In this document: in pieces, positions 1-8,937 of the stretch
How the letters are laid out: every line of letters starts with the position of its first letter
How positions within the stretch are numbered: position 1 is the first letter of the stretch
NCBI RefSeq assembly: GCF_003987595.1
Contig: NZ_NGJZ01000001.1
Coordinates: 1,196,241-1,260,240 of the forward strand
Direction of reading: 5' to 3'
Length of the DNA stretch: 64,000 nucleotides
Source: Vagococcus entomophilus
Lineage (GTDB): Bacteria; Bacillota; Bacilli; Lactobacillales; Vagococcaceae
Notes under the pieces: model-generated
Database searches by the model: none
What the model saw: only the letters and a program-made list of their open reading frames with translations
Told to the model about the DNA's origin: nothing
Translations under genes and position numbers: made by a program

Positions 1-17
1 GCCGTTTTTGACTTTTA

Positions 18-524
18 CTAGTCCAACTTGTCTTTATCGTAATGGTGCGTTAGCTCTAAATTTGGGAAGTCTTGTTGGCGTAATGCTTCATAAATTACTA
101 ACGCTGCTGTATTAGAAAGATTAAGCGAACGAACATGTTCATCATTCATTGGAATTCGCAAACAGTTCTCTTCTTTTTCGCGCATAAAGCTCTCTGGTAA
201 CCCAGTTGTCTCCTTACCGAACATAAAATAATGGTCTTTTCCATCTGCGTAATTGACTTCATTATATGTCCGATGACCAAACTTTGTAATCAAATGAAGT
301 TCGCCCCCTCCCATCTCTGCTAAAAATTCTTTTAACCCTGAATGATAGAAAATCGCGACATCATTCCAGTAATCTAGTCCCGCGCGTTTTAAATGCTTGT
401 CATCCGTCGAAAAGCCTAAAGGTTCAATTAAATGTAAAGGGGTATTTGTGGCTGCACATGTGCGCGCAATATTGCCAGTGTTTGCAGGTATTTGTGGTTC
501 AAATAATACAATATGATTGGTCAT
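18..524 (-). CDS. trmL: tRNA (cytidine/uridine-34-2'-O)-methyltransferase TrmL
   Basis: Predicted SPOUT-class methyltransferase that 2'-O-methylates the wobble base of tRNA-Leu isoacceptors with S-adenosylmethionine, in the cytosol. The 168-residue length is normal for TrmL. The knotted C-terminal half shows the family signatures FGKETTGLP (102-110) and [17 protein letters not shown] (124-140). The reading frame stays open 21 codons upstream, but the ATG at 524 is chosen because GGAGG lies 11 bases before it and the protein then starts [10 protein letters not shown] as in the family. It has its own predicted promoter and a long structured leader ending in a terminator-like hairpin (553-681). 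A tRNA-Leu(CAA), its expected type of substrate, lies at 62.7 kb. Confidence 0.93.
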   Translation of the reverse strand: MTNHIVLFEPQIPANTGNIARTCAATNTPLHLIEPLGFSTDDKHLKRAGLDYWNDVAIFYHSGLKEFLAEMGGGELHLITKFGHRTYNEVNYADGKDHYFMFGKETTGLPESFMREKEENCLRIPMNDEHVRSLNLSNTAALVIYEALRQQDFPNLELTHHYDKDKLD

Positions 525-552
525 TTTATACGAAACCTCCGTGTATTTTTGG

Positions 553-681
553 ATAAAAAAAGAACGTATCGCCTCGGTGTCTAGCACTGCGAGTCGCTAC
601 GTTAGTGACGCCAATTTCACTAACTTTTATCAGAACAGGAATCTGATAAAAACCAATGAAAAAGAACTTGTACATACTATA
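553..681 (-). promoter_or_regulatory. Promoter and structured leader of trmL (candidate attenuator)
   Basis: On the minus strand, a -35 TTGCAA (699-704) and a -10 TATAGT (676-681) are separated by 17 bases. The leader then contains three consecutive hairpins: 627-649 (8-bp perfect stem), 601-624 (8-bp perfect stem) and 582-599. The third can re-pair into a longer stem, roughly 562-602 with 9 of 11 pairs matching, followed by a T-run at 554-561. Only about 28 bases remain to the trmL start, too few for another promoter, so trmL expression should need read-through. The same hairpin would also terminate rlmA transcripts. No T-box consensus was seen. A regulatory role is inference. Confidence 0.5.
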
Positions 682-732
682 ACACCAAGTTTTTTTTTTT
701 GCAATAGTTTTGTTAAGAAAACCTTAAAAATG

Positions 733-1587
733 TTATTTTTTTGCGACTATAATGTGAACATCTACCGTAATTTCGGGAATAAATACTTGCTCAGCTTGCT
801 TTTTAGCTTCCGCGGTTGCCCCCCATTGAATCGGCGACATTCCCCTTAAAGAAGCTTGTAACTCTTTTGTTACTTTAAACGTGTATGTTTTTCTCTCACT
901 ACTCAAAACCGTCATTTCTTTGTGAATTTTTTCTAGGACTAGCTGATTGGAATAGGACTGTTTTGTCTCTTGATCTTCATAGAATAATGCTCTTAATTCC
1001 TTTAAATATCCACTCTCAGGAATGACCTTAATAAGTAATCCATCTTGCGTCAAAACTCGTCTAAATTCTTCATAATGTGACGGTGAAAAAATATTTAATA
1101 AACAATCCACGCGATTCGTCTGAAAAGGTAGATTAGTCAGATCTGCTACACACCAGAACGCATCAATTTCTTGATTCGTAGCAAGTTGAACTCCTGCTTT
1201 AGAAATATCAAAGCCAATGTTGCAAGCTTTCCCCTCTTTTGGAGCAAGCTTGCTTAAAAAGCTCCCCTCACCACAGCCAACATCTACTATGACCGCTTGA
1301 TTCAAATGAGCAATAGAACCCTTTAATGTTTGAATTAACTCCTCATAAAGTCCTGCTTGAATCATGTTTTGACGATGACTAAGCATTTCTTTGTTGTAAT
1401 CTGTTTGCACCTGATGTGTTAAGAAAAAAAGGGTTCCCTTTTTAGATAAATCAAATTTATGCCCCGATTGACAACAAAAATCATGCTGTTCCACTGCTAC
1501 AAATTCTTCTTTACACAAGGGACAACGGAAAACTTGCTTATAATTCGTTAGAAAATCTGCCGCACGGTCAATTTTCTTTTGTAACAT
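733..1587 (-). CDS. rlmA: 23S rRNA (guanine-N1)-methyltransferase, RlmA family
   Basis: Predicted SAM-dependent methyltransferase acting on a guanine in 23S rRNA helix 35 (G745 in RlmAI, G748 in RlmAII/TlrB). The N-terminus carries the diagnostic zinc-binding set: Cys22 and Cys25 (CPLC), Cys38/Cys39 and His43. Motif I for SAM binding, VDVGCGEGSF, lies at about 101-110, followed by the Rossmann-like methyltransferase domain. The 284-residue length fits the family. Whether this is the I or II subtype, which matters for macrolide and tylosin response, cannot be settled by eye. It is divergent from the permease gene at 1717. Confidence 0.9.
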   Translation of the reverse strand: MLQKKIDRAADFLTNYKQVFRCPLCKEEFVAVEQHDFCCQSGHKFDLSKKGTLFFLTHQVQTDYNKEMLSHRQNMIQAGLYEELIQTLKGSIAHLNQAVIVDVGCGEGSFLSKLAPKEGKACNIGFDISKAGVQLATNQEIDAFWCVADLTNLPFQTNRVDCLLNIFSPSHYEEFRRVLTQDGLLIKVIPESGYLKELRALFYEDQETKQSYSNQLVLEKIHKEMTVLSSERKTYTFKVTKELQASLRGMSPIQWGATAEAKKQAEQVFIPEITVDVHIIVAKK

Positions 1588-1716
1588 AGTCTCTTCCTCC
1601 TACACTTGTTTGCCTCTCCTATTTTAGCATAAAATGAAGGAATTGGATGTCGCCTAGATATTTTTTCTTATATCTAGTACAATAAAAGTATTCTTTTTAA
1701 ATTTTGGAGTGAGTTG

Positions 1717-3066
1717 ATGAAAAATACAAATGAATTATCGCGATCATTGACACGGAGACATGTACAAATGATTGCAATTGGAGGGGCAATCGGGACTGGG
1801 CTTTTTCTTGGCTCTGGTTCCACGATTCAAGCGGCTGGACCTGGAATCATGTTATCCTATCTCGTTGCTGGGACATTTTGCTTCTTTTTAATGCGCGCAT
1901 TGGGCGAACTTTTACTTTCTAATTTAAAGGCCCGATCTTTTATGGACTTAATCCAAATCCATATGGGAGACCGGGTTGAATTTTTAGTTGGTTGGAGTTA
2001 CTGGTTATGTTGGCAATGTGTTGCAATGGCTGATTTAACTGCTAGTGGGATTTATATTCGCTTTTGGTTCCCAAATGTACCACAATGGTTGCCCCCACTA
2101 ATTATTATTTTTTTATTACTTGGCATGAATTTATTCGATGTAAAACTTTTTGGTGAGATGGAGTTTTGGTTCTCCAGTATTAAGGTCTTTGCAATTCTTG
2201 CTTTGATTGCAACCGGAGCTTTTATGCTATTAAGCCAAATAAAAATTGGTACTCACATCGCCCAGCTGTCTAATTTAACAGCACATCATGGCTTGTTCCC
2301 TAAAGGTGTTGGTGGTTTGACTGCTTCTTTACCCATGGTCGTATTTGCTTTTGCTGGGATTGAAATGGTTGGCCAAACTGCTGGTGAAACAGCCAATCCA
2401 AAACGGGATATTCCAAAAGCAATCAATACACTTCCCGTCAGAATTGTTTTATTTTACATCGGTTCATTATTTGTTTTAATGTGTATTTATCCTTGGCATC
2501 AGATTTCCACATCGCAAAGTCCTTTTGTGCAAGTCTTCTCTGGTCTTGGAATTAAATCAGCGGCTGCGATTGTCAATTTTGTGGTATTGACGGCTGCTCT
2601 TTCGGCTTGTAACAGTGCTATTTTTAGCACGAGCCGCTCTGTCTATACACTCGCTAAAAGTCATAAAGCACCTCAACTATTTGCCAAAACTAACAAGCGG
2701 AATATCCCCGTTACTGCTTTACTCTTTTCTTCTTGTACGTTGCTAATTATCGTACTCATGAATTATTTAATTCCAAGTAGTATTTTCATTATTATATCCG
2801 GCGTTGCAACTGTTAGTTTCGTATTTGTATGGAGCGTACTCGTAATTTGTCATTTGAAGTATAGAAAATCTATTAAAGAAGAGCAGCTTCACCATTTCCG
2901 AATGCCTTTTTATCCGATTTCTAACTATTTAACATTGCTATTCTTTCTGTTTACTTTAATCATATTTTGCTTAAATAAACAAACTATTTACTCTCTTATC
3001 TGTGCCATTATTTGGCTGGTGCTTCTATCTTTCTTTTATAATTTAACGAAAAAAAAACAAAAATAA
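1717..3066 (+). CDS. APC-family amino acid permease (CycA/AnsP-like)
   Basis: Integral membrane amino acid:proton symporter of the APC superfamily with about 12 predicted helices and 449 residues. The N-terminal AIGGAIGTGLFLGSG and the following RALGELLLSN segment are typical of the group including D-serine/alanine/glycine (CycA), GABA and asparagine permeases; the overall pattern looks closest to CycA. Substrate cannot be fixed. The ATG at 1717 is preferred over the in-frame TTG at 1714 because GGAG (1706-1709) sits 7 bases before it. cutC follows after 21 bases on the same strand, so the two are probably co-transcribed to the terminator at 3733-3775. Confidence 0.88.
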   Translation: MKNTNELSRSLTRRHVQMIAIGGAIGTGLFLGSGSTIQAAGPGIMLSYLVAGTFCFFLMRALGELLLSNLKARSFMDLIQIHMGDRVEFLVGWSYWLCWQCVAMADLTASGIYIRFWFPNVPQWLPPLIIIFLLLGMNLFDVKLFGEMEFWFSSIKVFAILALIATGAFMLLSQIKIGTHIAQLSNLTAHHGLFPKGVGGLTASLPMVVFAFAGIEMVGQTAGETANPKRDIPKAINTLPVRIVLFYIGSLFVLMCIYPWHQISTSQSPFVQVFSGLGIKSAAAIVNFVVLTAALSACNSAIFSTSRSVYTLAKSHKAPQLFAKTNKRNIPVTALLFSSCTLLIIVLMNYLIPSSIFIIISGVATVSFVFVWSVLVICHLKYRKSIKEEQLHHFRMPFYPISNYLTLLFFLFTLIIFCLNKQTIYSLICAIIWLVLLSFFYNLTKKKQK

Positions 3067-3087
3067 ATGTGAACTGAGGACTCTTCT

Positions 3088-3723
3088 ATGATAATTAAAG
3101 AATTCTGTGCAGAAAATTTTACAAACATTCCTTCAGCCATTATAGCTGGTGCAACACGAATCGAGTTGTGTGATAACTTAGCTGTTGGTGGTACGACGGT
3201 CAGTACTGGCGTGTTAGAAGAAACCGTTTCCTACTGCAATGAAAAAAATATTCCCGTCATGGCGATGATTCGTCCACGTGGTGGAAATTTCATCTATCAT
3301 GATACGGAGCTTAAAATTATGCATACTGATTTGATTGAAGCAAAAAAAATAGGAGTAGACGGGGTAGTATTTGGTGCGCTTACTTCGGATAATTGGTTAG
3401 ACGAAGAACTATTACTTGAACTTATTGATGTTTCAGAAGGTTTGCAAATTACCTTTCATATGGCCTTTGACGCGTTAAGTAAAGAAAACCAATTCAAAGC
3501 AATTGATTGGCTGAGTGCTCAGGGAGTTCACCGCATTTTAACTCACGGGGGCCCGATTGCTACACCAATCGAAACAAATTTTGATCATCTAAAAGAGCTG
3601 ATTGCATATGCAAATGGTCGTCTTACAATTTTGCCTGGTGGAGGAATTACCAGTGACAACGCTCAAACTGTTTTAGAGACGCTCTGTGTATCTGAGATAC
3701 ATGGGACTAAAATCGTGAATTGA
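3088..3723 (+). CDS. cutC: CutC family protein (copper homeostasis / TIM barrel)
   Basis: A 211-residue protein of the CutC family, a TIM-barrel cytosolic protein historically linked to copper tolerance though its chemistry is unsettled. Family features include RIELCDNLAVGGTT near residue 25, MIRPRGGNF near 61 and the C-terminal ILPGGGI. The length matches short Firmicute CutC proteins. It is downstream of the amino acid permease and ends just before a strong bidirectional terminator. No other copper gene (CopA, CopB, CopY, CopZ) is in the window, so the copper link rests on the family name only. Confidence 0.88.
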   Translation: MIIKEFCAENFTNIPSAIIAGATRIELCDNLAVGGTTVSTGVLEETVSYCNEKNIPVMAMIRPRGGNFIYHDTELKIMHTDLIEAKKIGVDGVVFGALTSDNWLDEELLLELIDVSEGLQITFHMAFDALSKENQFKAIDWLSAQGVHRILTHGGPIATPIETNFDHLKELIAYANGRLTILPGGGITSDNAQTVLETLCVSEIHGTKIVN

Positions 3724-3732
3724 AAATAAAAA

Positions 3733-3775
3733 GGACACTTCAAATTTGCAGCTATACTGCAAGTTTGAAGTGTTC
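3733..3775. terminator. Bidirectional terminator between cutC and hemG
   Basis: A long stem (GACACTTCAAATTTGCAG paired with the complementary arm, a few mismatches) is flanked by an A-run on the left and a T-run on the right, so it can serve both convergent genes. Confidence 0.85.
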
Positions 3776-3778
3776 TTT

Positions 3779-4303
3779 TTATCGCTCTTCCACTAACTTT
3801 ATGCCAAATTGTTCTACTTTTTCCCAATCAGTAAACTCAATATCTTGCGAAGAGTCTGTGGGGCCTTTCGTTAGATACATAATTAACTGAATCATTTTCT
3901 TATCAAAAAAATGGTATTTGCTATACAAAAGTGCCCCCGCAAATATCGCAACATGGTTAGGTTCCCAGTCAATTTTTTCTAAGAATTTTCTGACATATAC
4001 ATTATTTTGAGGAACTGCCTTTGCTGGATTTCTTGCTATTAGATTAATTCCAACAAAATCACCCGCTTTTTCTTTTAAGTAATGTGCATTCTGCGCAACG
4101 AATTGAAAAAGAATTTTTGGGAACTTACCATAGCGAATCGAAGCAATCACCACTATTTTATTCGCCGTTTCTAGCTGTTTTTTGCTCACGACGCTCATAT
4201 CTGCGACTTTGACTATACATCCATTTTGTTCTAACACTTTTTCCAGTTTGTCTGCAATTTTTTTTGCTTGTCCATCTACTGTTACATAAACAATTAAAAT
4301 CAT
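3779..4303 (-). CDS. hemG: HemG-type flavodoxin (menaquinone-dependent protoporphyrinogen oxidase family)
   Basis: A 174-residue flavodoxin-fold protein resembling E. coli HemG along its length. Shared landmarks are the N-terminal FMN-loop region TVDGQAKKIA, IVVIASIRYG (about 53-62), NLIARNPAKAVPQNN, the IFAGALLYSKYHFFDKKMIQLIM segment and a C-terminal FTDWEKVEQF. HemG uses FMN and quinone to oxidise protoporphyrinogen IX. The ATG at 4303 has GAGAAGGA upstream; the frame extends further but overlaps mgtE. It lies 13 bases after mgtE and is probably co-transcribed with it. No other haem-synthesis gene is in the window and relatives are mostly haem auxotrophs, so the physiological role is open. 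Confidence 0.82.
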   Translation of the reverse strand: MILIVYVTVDGQAKKIADKLEKVLEQNGCIVKVADMSVVSKKQLETANKIVVIASIRYGKFPKILFQFVAQNAHYLKEKAGDFVGINLIARNPAKAVPQNNVYVRKFLEKIDWEPNHVAIFAGALLYSKYHFFDKKMIQLIMYLTKGPTDSSQDIEFTDWEKVEQFGIKLVEER

Positions 4304-4316
4304 TTTTTTCTCCTTC

Positions 4317-5687
4317 TCAATGATGAATAAAATAGTGCATGAATATAGAAGCAATGCTAAAATAAATCAAAACACTCGTCAAATCACTGAGAGTTGTTAT
4401 AAACGGACCACTCGCAACAGCTGGGTCAAACCCCAGTCGATCCATCAACATCGGAATTAAACTACCTGCTAGATTTGCAACCGTAATCGCACACAGCATG
4501 GCCATTCCAATAACGAAACCTAACATAAAATTATGTTGCCAAAACCCGACAATCAACATAATTGTCACCCCAGTAATAGCCCCAGTTACAATCCCAGTTA
4601 AGACCTCACTAAAGACCAAATGAAAGAAGCTCGTATTATTGTTCTCATTTGTCGCAATTCTTCTTACTGCGACAGCAAGTGACTGTGTTCCAGCATTTCC
4701 AGCAGTACCTGTGATTAATGAGATAAAGACCGCTAATATACTGGCTTTACTTACAAGTGCTTCATAATGGCTAATAAGTGTCGCTGTTGACATCCCCAAA
4801 AAGAGTAAGGTTATCAGCCATGGTAATCGCTTAGAAGCTGCTTTCCATGGATTTTCATCCACCACTTCAATATTGACCCCAGCAAGACCTGAATAATCAG
4901 ATGCTGCTTCGTCGTCAATAACATCAATAATGTCATCTACCGTTACAATTCCAAGCAAATAATCCTGATCATCTGTAACAGGTAACGCAAGGAAATCATA
5001 GTCCCGAACCGTTTTGGCAATGTCTTCTTGATCCTCATCAACCTGAACTGAAATCACACGTTCGTTCATGATATCCGCAATCATTGTATCATCTTCATTG
5101 ATAATCAAATCTCTTAAGGAAATCACGCCAACTAAACGATTGCTAGCATCTACAACATAAACATAATAGATGGTTTCGGCAACTTTTGCTTCACGTTTTA
5201 ATAGATGCATTGCCGAGCGAACTGTTTGATTGGCCACAATGGAAACATATTCCGTTGCCATGATTGAACCTGCTGTATCTTCTTCGTAATGTAGTAGTTC
5301 TTTGACTTCCCGCGCCTCTTCTTCTTTCATCAACCTTAAGTACTTGGTTTGCCTGCTTTTGCTTAATTGTGATAAGATATCTACCGCATTATCCGTGTAC
5401 ATCTCACCAAGCATATCTGCAACATATTGCGGATTCATCTCTGCGATATACTCACTGACCTCTTCGTTATCTTCTTCAATCACATCGAACATATCTGCAA
5501 TTTCTTTTGGTGATAAGTAACAATACATTTTTTGTCGTTCTTCTTTAGAAAGTGATTGGTAGAACTGACCTTGTTCATACACATGAAAATCCAAAAATTT
5601 AGCACGAAATTCTGGCATCTCTTCGTTTTTAAGAAAATGCAAGAGTTGACTAACTTGCTCTTGCATTTCGATTTGATTTTCTGACAC
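4317..5687 (-). CDS. mgtE: Magnesium transporter MgtE
   Basis: A 456-residue Mg2+ channel of the MgtE family. Order: N-terminal acidic MgtE_N superhelical domain (about 20-130), a CBS pair (about 135-260) that senses cytosolic Mg2+, then five transmembrane helices containing the conserved GTAGNAGTQS segment and a C-terminal PFITTLSDLTSVLIYF helix that lines the pore. The start is a GTG at 5687 with GGGGGAG six bases upstream. It follows the pseudouridine synthase by 18 bases in a relQ-nadK-rluD-mgtE-hemG run. There is no space for an M-box riboswitch directly upstream, so any Mg control is probably post-translational. Confidence 0.95.
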   Translation of the reverse strand: MSENQIEMQEQVSQLLHFLKNEEMPEFRAKFLDFHVYEQGQFYQSLSKEERQKMYCYLSPKEIADMFDVIEEDNEEVSEYIAEMNPQYVADMLGEMYTDNAVDILSQLSKSRQTKYLRLMKEEEAREVKELLHYEEDTAGSIMATEYVSIVANQTVRSAMHLLKREAKVAETIYYVYVVDASNRLVGVISLRDLIINEDDTMIADIMNERVISVQVDEDQEDIAKTVRDYDFLALPVTDDQDYLLGIVTVDDIIDVIDDEAASDYSGLAGVNIEVVDENPWKAASKRLPWLITLLFLGMSTATLISHYEALVSKASILAVFISLITGTAGNAGTQSLAVAVRRIATNENNNTSFFHLVFSEVLTGIVTGAITGVTIMLIVGFWQHNFMLGFVIGMAMLCAITVANLAGSLIPMLMDRLGFDPAVASGPFITTLSDLTSVLIYFSIASIFMHYFIHH

Positions 5688-5705
5688 AGAATCTCCCCCA
5701 ATATA

Positions 5706-6605
5706 TTACTCATTCTTTTTATCGATAATCTTTCTCATATCTTCTGGTAATGGCTGTTCAAAATGTAATGTTTCACCCGTAAATGGATGTTGCAAGGAAA
5801 GAGAGCGACAATGTAATGCCTGCCTTGATACTCCAGCATCTAGAACGCCACCGTACAAATCATCTCCAAGAAGTGGGCAACCTAAAGAATCAAAATGAAC
5901 CCGTATTTGATGGGTTCTTCCAGTATGGAGCTTGATATCCACTAGCGAATAGTCCGCAGTCCTTTTATTCAACCAATACTCCGTTATCGCTTCTTTTCCT
6001 TCGATAGTTACTTGTCGCTTAATTAATGAACTTGTATCTCGTCCAATCGGCGAACATATAATATCATGTGTTTTTAAACTATCGCATGGATCACTGACGA
6101 GTGCTTGATAACATTTAATTATCTGTTTTTTTCTCAGTTGTTGATCTAAACGTGCGTGTGCAAATCCATGACGCGCAAACAACATCAAACCAGAAGTGTC
6201 TCGGTCTAATCTTGTCACTACATGAACGACTCGGTCGTCATAGTCCTGCGCGCAGTAATGATACTTGACACGGTTGACCATGGTTCCCACAGGATGATAC
6301 TGTGCAGGTATCGAGGCAACGCCAGATGGTTTATTGACAATCAGTAGATGTTCATCCTCATAAACAATATCCAGTCCCGTATCATCAGGAACAACCGTTT
6401 CATGCTCTCCTTCTGCAGGAATTTCAATAGTAATATTATCTCCATTCGTCAAATAAAACCTTGCATTTTGGACTTCATCATTGACTAAAATATTGCCTCC
6501 ACGAAATTTTATTTTAGCAAATAACCCTTTGGAAACCCCTTTTTCTTTTAAAAAGTATTTAATTTGTTGTGGTTGCTCTTTTTCAAATACCCATGTAAAT
6601 CTCAT
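5706..6605 (-). CDS. RluD/RluA-family pseudouridine synthase
   Basis: A 299-residue RNA pseudouridine synthase. It has an N-terminal S4-like RNA-binding region (FLKEKGVSKGLFAKIKFRGG, then VNDE) and the catalytic motif HVVTRLDRDTSGLMLFA, in which Asp of RLD is the nucleophile. LHTGRTHQIRVHF follows and is typical of the RluA/RluC/RluD group. It corresponds to YjbO in the conserved yjbM-yjbN-yjbO gene order. The start overlaps the nadK stop in ATGA (6602-6605), implying translational coupling. The exact rRNA target site cannot be read from sequence. Confidence 0.92.
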   Translation of the reverse strand: MRFTWVFEKEQPQQIKYFLKEKGVSKGLFAKIKFRGGNILVNDEVQNARFYLTNGDNITIEIPAEGEHETVVPDDTGLDIVYEDEHLLIVNKPSGVASIPAQYHPVGTMVNRVKYHYCAQDYDDRVVHVVTRLDRDTSGLMLFARHGFAHARLDQQLRKKQIIKCYQALVSDPCDSLKTHDIICSPIGRDTSSLIKRQVTIEGKEAITEYWLNKRTADYSLVDIKLHTGRTHQIRVHFDSLGCPLLGDDLYGGVLDAGVSRQALHCRSLSLQHPFTGETLHFEQPLPEDMRKIIDKKNE

Positions 6606-7417
6606 TCCAATGCTTCTCCTACTTTTGAATCACAAATGAATGCATCCCGAACCCGTAACCAGAAATGCGTATGTCTGTACGACGCAAAATGAATGCGTTC
6701 CTTTGCAATTTTGTAAACAATTTTCTTTATATTCTGTTCCTTAAAATTCAACTGATCAATGGTCAACAGATATTCTCCATGCTCTGAGAGTTTCAGTTGA
6801 ATCCACTCATCACTTGGAATCACAACCGGAGAGCCTAAAGTTCGGTAAACTCGGTTATTCAGTGACGCGATCTCAGTCAACTGTAAGGCGTTGATTCTTG
6901 GATGAAGCACCGCTCCACCAACGCTTTTATTGTATGCAGTAGAGCCTGTTGGCGTCGCAATGGACAAACCATCTCCACGAAATACTTCGAATAATTCTTC
7001 TTTAATAAAAATATCCGTCACCATGGTTCGATTCACATTGCGAATCGTCGACTCATTTAAAGCCAAATATTTTTTTTGTTGATTGTTCCCATAAGTAACA
7101 TGGACTTCTAGAAGTGGATAACTCACACTATTTCCTTGATCCTTACTCAAACTTTCAACTAGAGCAGCTAACTCGTAATCACGCCAATCTGTATAAAAGC
7201 CCAAATGACCTGTATGAATCCCAACAAAACGAACCTTATCCAATAAATGGGCATACTGATGAAAAGCTGAAAGAAGGGTGCCATCTCCCCCAACTGTAAT
7301 CACAATATCAGGAGAGTTCATCTCAATTTCTGCATTCGTATCTGCGATTAATACTTTTAGTTCCTTCTCGATTTTTTTTGATTTTTCTTGACCATTTGCT
7401 ACAATCGCAATTTTCAC
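6602..7417 (-). CDS. nadK: NAD kinase
   Basis: A 271-residue ATP/polyphosphate-dependent NAD kinase that makes NADP+ in the cytosol. The glycine-rich GGDGT motif at about 43-47 holds the catalytic Asp; LNESTIRN and DGLSIATPTGSTAYNKS are the second and third family motifs. The GTG at 7417 is preceded by AGGTGAG. It lies 10 bases after relQ and overlaps the next gene by 4 bases, forming an operon. The relQ-nadK pairing is widely conserved in Firmicutes. Confidence 0.96.
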   Translation of the reverse strand: MKIAIVANGQEKSKKIEKELKVLIADTNAEIEMNSPDIVITVGGDGTLLSAFHQYAHLLDKVRFVGIHTGHLGFYTDWRDYELAALVESLSKDQGNSVSYPLLEVHVTYGNNQQKKYLALNESTIRNVNRTMVTDIFIKEELFEVFRGDGLSIATPTGSTAYNKSVGGAVLHPRINALQLTEIASLNNRVYRTLGSPVVIPSDEWIQLKLSEHGEYLLTIDQLNFKEQNIKKIVYKIAKERIHFASYRHTHFWLRVRDAFICDSKVGEALE

Positions 7418-7427
7418 AGATACTCAC

Positions 7428-8081
7428 CTACTTTTTATTTTCTAACTTTTTCTCATTCCAACTGCCCTTTCCATGAGAAAATAAGTGTTGTGCTTCTTGA
7501 ATTTCTTCTCGAATAGTGGACATTTCTTCATCCAACTGATGAGCGGCCTCTGCCGCTCTGGCTAAACGCACATTGATTTCTTTTGGAAACTCTCCATGAT
7601 ACTTATAATTCATCGAGTGTTCAATGGTTGCCCAAAAGTTCATCGCCAATGTCCGAATTTGAATCTCCACATGAACTTCTTTTTCTCCTTCAATTCGCTG
7701 AACCGGATAAGAAACGATTAAATGATACGACCGGTAACCACTAAGTTTTTTATTGGCTATATAATCACGTTCTTGCAGAACTTTCATATCTTTACGAGAG
7801 CGAAGAAGCTCCACAACTTCATAGATGTCTTCTACAAATTGACACATAATCCGAAGGCCTGCAATATCTTGCATCTCGTCTTCTATTCTTGACTCTGGAA
7901 TGCCTCGTAGCTGCATTTTATTTTTTATACTGTCGATTGATTTGACTCTTCCTGTGACAAATTCTATTGGAACATGCATATTTTTTTCACGAAATTGTTT
8001 CCGAATCCCTCGTAGTTTTACTTTTAATTCATCCACAGCCTGCTCATAAGGTTCTAAAAGTTCTATCCATTCCTTACTCAT
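7428..8081 (-). CDS. relQ: Small alarmone synthetase RelQ
   Basis: A 217-residue GTP pyrophosphokinase that makes (p)ppGpp from ATP and GDP/GTP. It has only the synthetase domain, with no hydrolase, TGS or ACT domains, as expected for RelQ/YjbM. Typical segments are DEMQDIAGLRIMCQF, the YRSYHLIV substrate loop and HVEIQIRTLAMNFWATIEH. It is first in the minus-strand relQ-nadK-rluD-mgtE-hemG cluster, with ATG at 8081 and a GGAG box. It is divergent from the CYTH gene at 8255; the 173-base gap must hold both promoters. Confidence 0.94.
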   Translation of the reverse strand: MSKEWIELLEPYEQAVDELKVKLRGIRKQFREKNMHVPIEFVTGRVKSIDSIKNKMQLRGIPESRIEDEMQDIAGLRIMCQFVEDIYEVVELLRSRKDMKVLQERDYIANKKLSGYRSYHLIVSYPVQRIEGEKEVHVEIQIRTLAMNFWATIEHSMNYKYHGEFPKEINVRLARAAEAAHQLDEEMSTIREEIQEAQHLFSHGKGSWNEKKLENKK

Positions 8082-8254
8082 CGCAATTCTCCGTTTCTAC
8101 ATTCTGTTTTATACACATCAGAAACATTCTATCATAATTCTGACAAAATAGTTAGCAGTAGCCTCAAATCATCCTACAAAAACAGAAGATTTGACGAATG
8201 TACAGAAAACAGGTAAAAATAGGAGGAAGAGAAAAAAAGAAGGACTGTGTAATT

Positions 8255-8857
8255 ATGGCTGAAGAAAAAGAAATTGAATTTAAAAATCTATTAAACGAGC
8301 AAGAATATAGACAATTACTCCAAACATATTGTAATCTAGATACACCCTTTTTTGTGCAAACCAATCATTACTTTGACACGCCCGATTGGGAACTAAAAAA
8401 ACAACATATGGGATTACGCATTCGCTTGAAAGAAGAGTATGCTGAATATACGCTAAAATCCCCATTGGATGACCAACAAGGCTTACTCGAAACTACCGAG
8501 GTTTTCTCGAATGAAAAAGCCAATGAGTTGATAAATACTGCTAGTCTTCCTCAAATGGGCGAAGTCGCAGATAAACTCACAACTTTCAAGATTTCGGTAG
8601 ATTCGTTACGCCTTATTGGTAGTTTGAAAACAAAACGTTGTGAAATCAAGCTTGATAATACTCATTTACTGGTTTTAGATGAAAGTTGGTATGGAAATTG
8701 TCACGATTATGAGTTAGAATTAGAAACTGTGTCCTACGACGAGGGAAAAAGATATTTTAAACTTTTACTTGATAAACATCATCTGATTCAAAGACCTGTT
8801 CAAAACAAAGTGGTTCGCATGATTGAAGCAACACATGCTAGTGATGCCCACAAGTAA
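8255..8857 (+). CDS. CYTH-domain protein (YjbK family)
   Basis: A 200-residue CYTH-fold protein. The N-terminal EKEIEFKNLL is the ExExK signature that binds triphosphate and metal, and alternating charged beta strands follow (MGLRIRLKE, YTLKSPL, TKRCEIKL, YELELET). The family includes triphosphatases, thiamine-triphosphatases and adenylyl cyclases; the YjbK branch may hydrolyse inorganic triphosphate, but this is not shown here. The frame is open upstream from 8198, but the ATG at 8255 restores the family N-terminus and has AAGGA 10 bases before. Neighbouring relQ and nadK suggest nucleotide or polyphosphate metabolism. Confidence 0.85.
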   Translation: MAEEKEIEFKNLLNEQEYRQLLQTYCNLDTPFFVQTNHYFDTPDWELKKQHMGLRIRLKEEYAEYTLKSPLDDQQGLLETTEVFSNEKANELINTASLPQMGEVADKLTTFKISVDSLRLIGSLKTKRCEIKLDNTHLLVLDESWYGNCHDYELELETVSYDEGKRYFKLLLDKHHLIQRPVQNKVVRMIEATHASDAHK

Positions 8858-8937
8858 TCCACCTATTACCCACAACTTTTAGGGAAAGTGGCATGTCTAC
8901 ATTCCCTATTTCATAGATATAAATTGGAGGAGAAAAC

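Noticed and set aside
553..704. T-box or amino-acid riboswitch upstream of trmL
   Set aside because: No T-box consensus (such as TGGNACCGCG) could be found; kept only as an uncharacterised leader.
5688..5705. M-box Mg riboswitch for mgtE
   Set aside because: Only 18 bases separate mgtE from the upstream gene.
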